Of a DNA stretch of 64,000 bases, positions 19,201 through 31,200 are shown piece after piece (the stretch's first letter is position 1; each line of letters opens with the position of its first letter). The translations under genes were made by a program, and so were the position numbers. Below the pieces are notes generated by a model, which did not search any database, was not told the DNA's origin, and saw only the letters and a program-made list of their open reading frames with translations. The DNA lies in contig NZ_NOXU01000032.1 in the NCBI RefSeq assembly GCF_002251795.1, positions 186,001-250,000 of the forward strand, written 5' to 3'. Source of the DNA: Niveispirillum lacus. Lineage in GTDB: Bacteria; Pseudomonadota; Alphaproteobacteria; Azospirillales; Azospirillaceae.

Positions 19201-22200
19201 ACCATCGAGACACTGATTGGCAGCGCCGGTTCGGCCGATGTTGTCGGCAGCACAAGCTTCAGTGGCCTGAGCGTGTTGATTTCGGGGGTCGAGACATTTA
19301 TCGGCACCTCAAACCGTGAAATTCTGACTTTCGCCAGCGGGGGCGGCACCATGATGGTGACCGCTGTTGACAGCCTGATCGGCAGCGCCGCGATCGATCT
19401 GGTCAGTTTTACCACCACCAGCGGCACGGTCAGTGTGCAAGGGGTGGAAAGTCTGGTTGGCGGTGGCGGATCAGACCTCGCCAACCTGTATCACAGCGGC
19501 GGGAACACCGTCACGGCCACCAATGTTGAGTCCATCATCGGTGGCAGCGGAACTGACAGGGTTACCCTGGCCGGCACAACGGCAGGCACCTTCACAGTGT
19601 CTCAGATCGAGACATTGGTGGGCAGCAATGCCACGGAAACGGCAATCTTCGACAGCTTTGGGTCGACCACAACCGTCTCCATGATTGAAAGCCTGGTGGG
19701 CAACTCCTCCTTCACTGAGGTTGCCCTGCTGGTATCGGGCGGCAACACCGTCTCTGTTTCCTTTATGGATACTTTGATCGGTGGCAGCGGTGCGGACACC
19801 GCATTGATGAGCAGCAGCAGCAGCACCATGTCGGTGTCGCAGATCGAAAGCCTGGTCGGTGGCGCCGGGAACGATGCCGTTGTGCTGCGGGCCGACGGTA
19901 ACACCGTCAATGCCAGCTTGATTGAAACGCTTGTCGGCGGCAGCGGCAGCGATGTCGTCAACTTGGGTGACGCCGCTGGAAGCACCGTCCGGGTCTCGCT
20001 GATCGAAAGCCTGATCGGTAACAACGGCGCAGACATTGTGACAGCCGGCAACAGCGGCTCCACGCTTGCCGTGACGTTGGTCGAAAGCATCATCGGGGGT
20101 AGTGGTATTGACCAGGCCGTCATGGGGGGCAGCCTAGGCGGTACTCTCTTTGTCGCCGGTGTTGAGAGTGTCAGCGGCAGCGACGGGGGCGATCTGGTCA
20201 GCATTGGCATGACTGCCGCCAACACCCTCGCCGTTTCCCTGGTCGAAAGTGTGCAGGGGGGCAGCGGCAACGACACCCTTGTGACGGGGCCGGGCAGCAA
20301 CACATTGCTTGTTTCCCTTGTGGAAAGCATTGTTGGCAACAGCGGTGTCGACACGGTCCTACTGGCTGCCCGCACCAATGGCAATGTGTTGACAGTCCAG
20401 GGTGTGGAACGTGTCCTGGGTGCAGCGGATGCCACGGTTGATCAGGTGATCATGGCTGCGGGCGGCGGTACGCTGGCCGTCTCGCTGATTGAAAGCCTGA
20501 CCGGCAGCACCGGCACAGACATCGCATCGGTCACGGGCACCAACGGCAGCACCATGATGGTCGCGTTGGTGGAAACCCTGACCGGTGGCACGGGCACAGA
20601 CCATGTCACCCTGGCCGGCACTGGTGGCGGCAGCATCAGCATTACCGCTGTAGAAAGCCTGACCGGCAACAGCGGTACCGACAACGTTACCCTGGCGAGC
20701 ACGGGTGGCAGCACCCTGACCGTCACACAGGTGGAAAGCATCACCGGCAATAGCGGTAATGACGCCGTGCTGATCGGCAGCACCAGCGGCAGCACCGCCA
20801 CCATCGCTGTCACCCTGGTGGAAAGCCTGACCGGTGGTGACGGGTCTGATATTGCGTTGCTGTCATCGGGCGGGAACACACTGACCACACGCCTGCTGGA
20901 AACCATCATCGGCAATACCGGTCCGGATGTGGTGCAGTTCGGCAGCGGCGGTAGCACCGTCAGCGCCATCGGCCTGGAAAGCCTCATCGGTGGCGCCGGG
21001 ACGGAGTCGGTCACCTTCACCGATAGCGCTGCGACAATCTTTGTCACCGGCCTGGAAAGCGTCTTTACCAATAACGCCACGCTGGCACTGGCCGGCGCGA
21101 CCGCCACGGTCGTGATTACTGCCGACAGCATCCTGCAGGTACCCAGCATCAGCGGCAATACCGTCAGTGTTGACAGTTACCAGACCATTATCGGCAAGGC
21201 CGGTACAGACGTTGTCACGTTTACCCACGCGTCCACCCTGGCGACGCAACTGCTGGAAACGCTGATCGGTAACGGTGCCATAAACGTCATCACCGATACG
21301 GGTACTGACGGCTCCACCCTGTTGGTTTCCGATATAGAGACGATTATCGGTGGGACGGGCCTGGACCGGCTGCGGCTGTCGAGCAATGGCAACAGCCTTT
21401 CCGTAGCGGCGTTGGAGGCCGTGACCGGCGGTGCGGGTACAGATGTGGTCGCCACGGCTGGCACAGCCGGGTTCACCATGGCGGTGGAGTTGCTGGAAAC
21501 CATCATCGGCAACGCCACCACCAATGTCATTGTCAATACGGGTTCCTTTGGCTCTACCCTGGCGGTCAGCAGCCTTGAAACCCTGATCGGCCATATCGGT
21601 CTTGGCAGCGACGTAGCCTTGTTGGACAATGGCGGCAGCACCTTGTTGGTGGGCGAGTTCAGCAGCCTGACCGGCGGCACCGCCACAGATATCATCAGCC
21701 TGACCACGCATAGCAGCACGCTGTCAGTCTCTGCGATTGAAGCAATCATCGGCGGCAGTGGGACCGATGCGGTGTTGGTGACAGACGCAGGCGGCGTCAC
21801 CATGACCGTGTCGCATCTGGAAACGTTGCAGGGCGGTAATGGTGCTGACCATTTCACCCTGGGCAACGACGGTCAGACATTGATGATGGCCGGCGTCGAA
21901 ACGATTGTTGGCGGCAGTGGCCGGGACGAACTGTTTGCCTATTCCGCCGGCACGACACTGACGGTCATCGGGATCGAGGCTTTCACCGGTACTGCCGGGC
22001 ATGATCAGGTGACCGTTGCCGGCAACGCTGCCAATACGCTGTCGATCAGCCAGGTGGAGAGCCTGACTGGCGGCACCGGCGCTGACACGGCCCTGCTAGG
22101 CACGGGCGGCAACACCAGTGCGGTTTCGCTGATCGAAACGCTGATCGGGAACACCGGTTCCGATTACGTGCTTCTGACCGCCGGTACCACGCTCACCGCT

Positions 22201-25200
22201 TCGAGCCTGGAAACGCTGATCGGCAGCGGTAGCGGCAATGCTGTGACCTTCACCGACCCCGCCGCGACCATCTGGGTCGTGGGGATCGAGACCGTTCATA
22301 CGCCCAACGGCACCATCACCGTCAGCGGCACCGACCTCACCAACGGTCGCTACATCATTATCAACAACCAGATCATCAATCTGCCCAGCGGCAACGATAT
22401 CTCCACCTACCGAACCGTTATCGGCAGCGGTGGCGCGGATGTCGTCACCTTCACCACACCGTCGACCATGTCGGTGGAAGCCGTGGAAACCCTGATCGGC
22501 TCCAGCGGCACGGATCTTGTGTCGACCACGGGTCCGTCCGGCATCACCATGCTGGTCTCCCTGATTGAAAGCCTGGGTGGCGGCGCCGGGCTTGATCATA
22601 TCACCATGGGCACCAGCGCAGGTACGATCGACATATCCCTGGTGGAAACGATCATCGGCGGGAGTGCCACCGATACAGTCCTGCTGGCAGCATCGGGCAA
22701 CACCGTTGTCGCTTCCTTGGTGGAAAGCCTGATCGGCGGGACCGGCAAGGATGTCGTAACCTATGGTGGCGGCGGCACCTTTGCGTCCAGCGCTATCGAA
22801 ACCCTGCTTGGCGGTACGGGCGACCAGTTTGTCACCACAACCGGCACCTCTGGCTCTACCATGCTGGTGGAAGAGGTTGAAACCCTGATCGGCGGCACGG
22901 GTATCGACGATCTGACACTGGCTGCGTCTGGCAATACTGTCAGTATGGGCGGCGTCGAGACGCTGCGCGGCGGCGCCGGCACCGACATCGTGACCCTGTC
23001 GAACCTGGGTAATACGATAACCCTTGTGTCGATAGAGACCGTGACCGGTGGTAACGGTAGTGACATTGTCAGCCTGACCTCTGGCGGCCATACGATCAGC
23101 ATCAGAAATATCGAAACGCTGCAGGGTGCCGCAGGTACTGACGTTGTGGCGGTAGCAATAGGTGGCAGCACCTTCGCCGTCGCGCTGATCGAAACCTTGA
23201 CCGGCAGCGCCAGCATAGAGGCAGTGACCAGCACTGGCACGGCGGGTATCACGCTGCTGGTCGACGCCATTGATACCCTGATCGGCGACAGCGGTACTGA
23301 CATTGCCACACTGGTCAGTAATAGTGGCAACACCATAACCGTTGCCTTGTTGGAAACTCTGACCGGCGGTACTGGGCAAGATGCTGTGCGCTTCCAGGAT
23401 GGGCGCGACACCACCCTGCGGGCCATCGCCTTGGAAACCCTGATCGGCGGCACCGGCACCGATCATGTTGTTCTGACCAGCAGCGGCACCACAACCACCG
23501 TGTCGCTGATCGAACGGTTGGCGGGTGGTGCGGGCACCGACACTGTGGCGCTGGCCGCAGCCACCACCTTGTCGCTGGCGCTGATCGAAACCCTGACCGG
23601 GTCAGCCGGGACGGATGTTGTCAATGGCACTGGCACGCTGGGTGCCACCCTTTCCATTCTCTCCGTAGAAACCATCATCGGTGACAACGGCACCGACCTG
23701 GTCACATTGGCCGGCACCGGCAACACGGTAGCAGTGGCCCTGCTGGAAACCCTGATCGCCAGCAGCAGTCTGGATGTTGTCAATTTCGCCAGCCTGGGCG
23801 GTACCATGGCGGTTTCGGGCGTCGAAAGCCTGATCGGCGGTAGTGGCACCGATGATGTGACCCTGACCGATACCGGCAATAGCGTCACGGTCCGGGCATT
23901 GGAACAATTGACCGGCAGCTTTGGTAAGGACGTCGTGACATTCTTGTCCGGCGGTAACACCACCACCGTTTCCTTGGTTGAAACGCTGGTCGGTTCCACG
24001 GGCGTCGACGTGGCACTGCTGAGCAGCCTGGGCAACAGCTTGGCCTTTGGTGCTGTGGAAAGCCTGATCGGCAATGTTGGTACGGACGTGCTGACGGCTA
24101 CGCAGGGCGGCACCTATGCGGTCGCCCTGATTGAAAGCCTAGCGGGCAGCAGCGGCAACGACATTGTCAGCATCGCCAGCAGCAGTGCCACGATGGTTGT
24201 CTCGCAGGTGGAGACGCTGACGGGCGGCACGGGTGTGGCGGACACCGTCACCTTGGGTAACCAGGGCAACACCGTCCGGGTCTCCTTGCTGGAGACACTG
24301 ATTGGCGGTAGCGGCAGGGATCAGGTGACCTTTGCACCGGGTGGCAACACCATCCTTGTTGGTGACATTGAAACGCTGACGGGTGCCTCAGGGACGGATG
24401 CCGTTACCCTGACGTCGACCGGCAACACCTTGGGCATGTCCCTGCTGGAAACCATTATTGGCGGCCTGGGAACGGATGTCCTTCTGGCCCTTAGCAACAG
24501 CGGCAACTCAGTCGGGATCAGCGGAATTGAAACCCTGATTGGCGGAACAGGAACAGAAGTCGTTACCGTTGTTGGTGTCGACAGCAATACAATGCTGGTC
24601 GAGAGGATTGAAACCTTCGTCGGCGGCACCGGGACCGATGTCATTGCTTTGAGTGATGGCGGCGGCAGCATAACAATACGGTTTGTCGAGACATTGACTG
24701 GCAGCAGCGGTAACGATGTCGTCACCCTGTCAACCGGCGGCCATACCATTACTGTGTCCGCCGTAGAGACCCTTACCGGGGGCAGCGGGATCGATAACGC
24801 CAGTTTGGCCAGCACGGGCAACACGGTACAGGTCTTCCGCTTGGAGTCGCTGACGGGTGGCGCTGGCGTGGATGTAGTCAGCTATCACTCCAATGGCAGC
24901 ACGTTTGTCATGCGGTTCTTGGAGACGCTGATCGGGGGTGTAGGCGGCGATGCGGCATTGCTCGACAGTGGAGGCAACACACTGTCCGTCAGCGCCATGG
25001 AACGGTTGATCAGCACCGGCGAAGGGATCGATGTTGTTACCCTGGCAGCCACCAGCACCTTGGCTGTTGTTGAACGCGTGGAAACCCTGATCGGCACCAG
25101 CGGAACAGATGTTGTCAGTTCTCTGGGTACGTCGGGCGCCACCATGCTGATGTCGTCGTTTGAGACAATCATCGGCGGTACCGGCACGCATGTCGTCACC

Positions 25201-28200
25201 CTGGCCAGCAGCGCGACCGTTCTGGTGACATCGCTGGAAACACTGGTGGGTGGTGCGGATGCCGATCAGGTCAGACTCTCCGCCTCCGGCGGCACCCTTG
25301 CCGTTTCGCACATCGAGACCGTGACCGGTAACAGCGGACTTGATGTCATTACCAACATGGATACCAGCGGCGGCACGTTGGCCGTGACGCTGCTGGAATC
25401 CCTGACCGGCAGCGGCTCGCGGGATGTCGCTGTTATGGTCAATACCAGCAACACAGTCTCCCTCACCGGGTTTGAGGCGATCATCGGTGGCAGCGGCACC
25501 GATCTTGTGCGTCTAGCCGGCAGCACGCTGACCGCTACGCTCATCGAAACACTGATCGGGAATAACAGCAGCGCCGCGGCGATATTGACCAGCAGTGAGG
25601 GCAACACGGTCACGGCGTCTGGCCTGGAGGCACTGGTCGCCGGGGCCGGGACCGATGCCGTCACCTTGTCCGGTACCAACAACACCCGCCTGGTTGATTT
25701 TGAAACCATCACTGGCAGTGCCGGTTTGGACAACATTACGCTGGGGTCCGGCGGCAACACGCTGGTCGTCGAAGCGCTGGAAACCCTGACCGGTGGCATT
25801 GGCACCGATATCGCCACGGCAGCGGTCAGCGCGACGATGGCCGTGGCCCTGCTGGAGACCCTGACAGCCGGCAGCGGCACCGATGTCATCACCGATACCG
25901 GCACTGCCGGCCAGACCATCGCCATGCAGGGGGTGGAAACCTTGCTGGGCGGGAGCGGGACCGATGTCGTCAGGTTGATCAGCGGCAGCGGCAACAGCAT
26001 GCTGATCACGCAGATCGAAACGCTGATCGGCAATAGCGGCGTTGAAAGCGTGACGCTGGGCGATGGCGGCAACAATATCCTTTTGTCCCGGATTGAGACC
26101 ATCACGGGTGGTGCGGGCGCCGATATTGTGGCGCTGCAATCCACATTGGTTACCATCGACGACGTACCGACTCTGCTGAGCAGCGTTGTGGTCACCGGTA
26201 TTGAAACCCTGATCGGTGACAATGGCGCGGATCTGGTGACGCTGGGCAGCGGCAACGACACAATGAGCGTGTCCCAGATCGATACGATCAATGCCGGTGC
26301 TGGTATTGACCATCTTCGCATGGCTGCCGCTGGCACCATGACCGTCACCAGCCTGGAATCCCTGACGGGCAGCATCGGCTATGACTTGGTCACCTTTGGC
26401 GGCACCGCCGGTAGCACCATCGCTGTCACGGATATTGAAGGGCTGATCGGCAGCACCGGCAGCGATGTCGTAACGGTGACCAACGCCGCCACCGGGGGCA
26501 GCACCCTGACCCTGACCCTGATCGACACGCTGACCGGTGGCGCCGGTTATGACGTAGCCATCCTGAAAGGCACCGCGGTTGACCGGCAAGAGTTGGATGG
26601 CAACACGACCGTAACCGTAACGATGCTGGAGTCCCTTGCCACTCTGACCAATGTTGAAAGCATTGTCGGTGCTGCCGGCACGGTTGATGTGGTGCGGCTC
26701 GGCGCCGGCGGCGGCACCACCCTTTCGGCCATCGGCCTGGAAACGCTGATTGGCAACAGCGGCACTGACGTGGTCACCTTCACCGATACCGGCGCCACCA
26801 TCCTGGTATCCGGGGTGGAGACGGTCTATACGCCCACTGAAACCCTGTCGCTGGCCGGCGCACTGACCACGGTCACGATCTTCGTCCCCGCCACCATCCT
26901 TTATCTGCCGTCGGCAGGGGCGACGGTCAGTGTTGATGCGTTCCAGACCATCGTTGGCGATGTGGGCAAGGATGTCGTCACCCTGACCAAGACGACGGGC
27001 TCGCAGGTCGCTGTCGAACTGCTGGAAACCCTGACCGGCAGCAGCTACGTCGAGAATGTCACCATCGCCAACACCACTGGCTCCTCCATGCTGGTGGCTC
27101 TGCTGGAGACGCTGATCGGCAACAGCGGTGAGGACCTGGTCCGCCTGGACAGCACCGGCACCACCATGGCCATCACCCGGTTGGAGACGCTGCTCGGCGG
27201 GTCCGGTACGGATGTCCTGCGCGCCAATGGCACGCTGGGCTTCACCATGATGGTGTCGCAGCTTGAAACACTGGTTGGCAGTGCGGGCACCAATATCGTG
27301 AAGGCCATGGGCTCGGGTGGCAACAGCATGCTTGTATCGCTGCTGGAAACCATCGTCGGCGGCGCTGGCCTGGACATGGTCACCTTGTCCTCTGGCAGCA
27401 GCATCACCGCATGGCTGTTGGAAACCGTGGTCGGTAGTACCGCCGCCGACATGATCAGTGTCGCCACGGCGGACAATGGCATCTTCACCACCGACGGCAC
27501 GCTGACCACAGTTCTGGATGGTGGGGCCGACAATGACACGCTGACCGGCGGGGCCGGCAATGACACACTGATCGGCGGGATCGGTAATGACAGCCTGACC
27601 GGTGGCAGCGGCAGCGACCTGTTCGATGTCGGGAACGGCGATACGGTGACCGACCTGGCGGAAAGCGAACAGCTACGTGTCTCTGGCAGTGTCTATAGCG
27701 AAAGCCAGATGACGATTGTCGATAGCGGCGCGAATGCCGTGCTGACCATCGATGGCGCGATCACCATCACGCTGCTGGGCCGCGCTGGCCTGACCCTAGA
27801 CAATCTTTATACGCGTGAAAGCACCGGCGGGACCTTGATCAGCGTCGATACGGTCAAGCCCACGGTCACCTCCTCCAGGCCATTCAATACCCACACACCA
27901 ACCGTCACCTCGATGAGTTTCGAGGTGAAATTCTCCGAGGCGGTCACAGGGGTTGATCTGGCGGATTTCGTCATTACCGACGCTTCCGGCTATGGCCGCA
28001 CAGTCACCTACACCATGGCCTCGGTCACCGGCAGTGGTGACACGTATTACGTAGCGCTGGAGCGGATTGAAGGCGAGGGACAACTGCGTCTGGATGTGGT
28101 TACCGGCGGCATCCGCGACCTGGCCGGCAATATCCTATCGACCAGCTTTAATGGCAACGGGCTGCATTTCGTCGATACACGGGCCCCCACCACCATCACG

Positions 28201-31200
28201 GGTCAGTTCACCTCGGTTGTGGAAGGCGCGACATCGGGGACAGCGGTCGGCTATGCAAGCGCATTCGACGTCAGCACCGTCACCTATAGTCTTTCCGATA
28301 GCGCTGGCGGGCGCTTCGCCATCGACCGCAACACCGGTCTGGTAACCGTCGCCAATGGCGCTCTGATCGACTTTGAAACTGCCACCAGCCACGATATCAC
28401 GGTGACGGTCTCCGACGGTCGGCTGACCGGTTCGCAGACGCTGACCATCAATGTCACCAACGTGGCCCCAGCCACACCGACCGACACCGACAGCAGTGCC
28501 AACAGTGTGGTGGAAGGGGCAGCAACAGGCACTCTGGCCGGCGTCACAGTCAGCACCAGTGATCCGGGCAGCGCCAACCTGGTCTATAGCCTGAGCGACG
28601 ATGCCGGCGGCCGGTTCCAGATTGATGCCGCGACCGGTGTTGTCTCGGTGAAGGATGGCAGCAAGCTGGATTTTGAAAGCGCGACCAGCCACACGATCAC
28701 CGCCTTGATCAGTGACGGCAGGACGGGCGTGGCCTTCCAGTCTTTCACCATCGCCGTCACCAATGCCCCACCGGCCACCCCAATCGACAATGACACTGCC
28801 GATAACAGTGTCGCCGAAGGTGCAGCAAATGGCACAGCGGTGGGTGTCACAGCCCGTGCGGCCGACCCCGGTCAGTCCGCCGTTACCTATAGTCTGACCA
28901 ACGATGCCGGCGGTCGTTTCGCCATCGACGCCACCAGTGGTGTCGTGACGGTGAAGGACGCAACCCTGCTGGATCACGAGGCAGCGGCCAGCCACACCGT
29001 GACGGTCCAGGCCAGCGACAGCCGCGGCGGCACCAGTAACCAGACTTTCACCATAGCCGTCACCAACGTTGTCCCCACCGCACCGGTGGACAATGACGGC
29101 GCCCCGAACAGCGTGGCCGAAGGAGCAGCGACCGGCAGCCTCACTGGGGTGACTGTCCGTGCCACCGATCCCGGCGCCACCGCCGTGACCTACAGCCTGA
29201 CCAACGATGCAGATGGTCGCTTTGCCATTGATGCCCGCACCGGCGCCATCACGGTCAAGGATGCCAGCAGGCTGGACTTCGAAACGGCAGCAAGCCACGA
29301 GATTATCGCCCAGGTCAGCGATGGCAGGGGCGGTGTCAGCAGTCAGGCTTTCACCATCGCCGTCACCAACATTGCCCCTACAACGCCTGTTGACACCGAT
29401 ATTGCGGCCAATCTGGTACGGGTCGGGGCCACGGCCGGCACAGCGGTGGGCATCACGGCCGTCGCCACAGACCCCGGTAGCACCCCCCTCACCTACAGCC
29501 TCATAGACGATGCTGGCGGTCTTCTCGCCATCGACAGCAAATCCGGTCTGGTCAGCGTCAAGGAAGGTGTGACCTGGACAACCGGCATCAGCGGTGACCG
29601 GACCGTGACGGTCCAGGCCAGTGACGGCAGGGGTGGGCTCAGCCAGCAGAGCTTCACCCTGTCCATCATGGCCCAGACCAAGGCACCCTCTGCCCCAGCC
29701 CTGGTGGCGAGCAGTGATCTTGGCCTTTCGGCGAATGACGGGATCACCCGCACCGGGAGCCTGCTGCTGACCGGCACAGCCGAAGCTGGCGCCACCGTCA
29801 ACCTTTTGATCGGTGGCACCGCTACCGGCCAGACAACCGTGGCCGATGCCAATGGCGCCTACAGTTTCACCGTTGAAGCCACCACAGCCGGCACCCTGCT
29901 CTTCAGCGCCACGGCTGTTGGCAAATCCGGGCTGACCAGTGAAGCCAGCACCGCAACCAGCGTGACTGTGGATGCAACCGCACCCACAGTCACCGGCGTG
30001 GAACTTGTCGGCACGCCGGCCAGTACGGCCGGTACCCTGACCTGGCGGGTCACCTTCTCTGAACCCGTGGGCGGCGCCACGGCTGCCGGCTTCGGTGTGG
30101 CTACAACGGGAACGGCCACTGCTGCAATCGGGGCCGTCAATCTGGTCGATGGCCGGACGGTGGAGGTCACTGCCACGAGCATCACCGGCGGCGGTACCGT
30201 CGCCCTGACAGTAAACGGTACAGGCATCATCGACATTGCCGGCAATGGCCTTGGCGGATCCGTGTCCGGCACCCCCTTCATCGTGGGACAGGCGCTGATC
30301 GCCGCCACTGGCCTGTCACAGGATCTGATCTATACGGAGGATGGCGGCAGTGTCTCCCTGGCCGGCGCCAGCCTGACCCAGGCACCGGCCAATGCCGTCC
30401 TGACGGCGACCTTGACCCTGGCCGACCCGCGCCTTGGCCGTATTGATGGCGGCGGCACATACAACCCGGCAACGGGTGTTTGGACTGCGACAGGCACCCA
30501 GGCCCAGATTAACGCCGCCCTGGCGGCGGCTGGTTTTGTGCCCGTGGCCAACAATGACAAGCCGACCAGTATCTTCCTACTGATCACTGACAATGTGGTC
30601 GGTAACGCCCCCGTAGGCGGCACCATCCGATTGGTGGCCACGCCAATCAATGATGCACCGGTGGTCGGAACCGCGATTGGCGACCAGACTTTGACGGAAG
30701 GCCGGGCATTCAGCCTGACCCTTCCCAGCAGCGCCTTCACAGATGTCGATACTGGCGATACAAGGACGTTGACCGCCGCGCTGGCGGGTGGTGGCGCCCT
30801 GCCCGCCTGGCTGGGTTTCGATGCCGCAACGGGCCAGTTCACCGGTACGCCCGGCTTCCAGGATGCTGGCACGGTCAGCGTGACCGTAACCGCCACCGAC
30901 AAGGCCGGCGCCACAGCCGCACAGACCTTTACCCTTTCCGTGGCCGACGTTAACCAGGCCCCCGTCGCCGTCAATGACACGGGTCGTGTCGCTGAGACGG
31001 GCGTGCTGTCCGGGTCTGGCCTGCTGGATAATGATACAGACATTGATCGGGGCGACACGCGTACGATCATCGGCGTCAATGGTGCGGCGGCAGTGGGCAG
31101 CACCTTAACACTGGCATCGGGTGCGAAGCTGCAGGTCAATGCGGACGGTACCTATATCTACGACCCTAACGGCGCCTTCAAGTTCCTGCCGACTGGCGGC

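Larger units (their letters stand above)
16495..27513 (+). repeat. about 130 tandem coding repeats of roughly 78 bases (26 residues)
   Basis: By hand count there are about 130 units in five blocks of about 19, 35, 14, 55 and 7, separated by four cap/linker segments. The unit consensus at protein level is (I/L/V)-E-(T/S)-L-(I/T/V)-G-(G/S/N)-(S/T)-G-(T/A)-D-x-V-(T/A)-L, then a variable turn, then G-N-T-(L/M/V)-x-V-(S/A)-x. Each unit has one G-x-G-x-D turn like half an RTX motif, followed by a longer strand. Codons for the conserved E-T-L-I-G vary freely (gaaaccctgatcggc, gagacgctgatcggc, gaaacgctgaccggc), so the expansion is old or codon-drifted and not a recent slippage product. Confidence 0.85.

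Noticed and set aside
16495-27513. CRISPR-like or satellite repeat array
   Set aside because: The roughly 78-base periodicity is a coding protein repeat in one uninterrupted frame, with diverged DNA and no constant repeat/unique spacer pattern.
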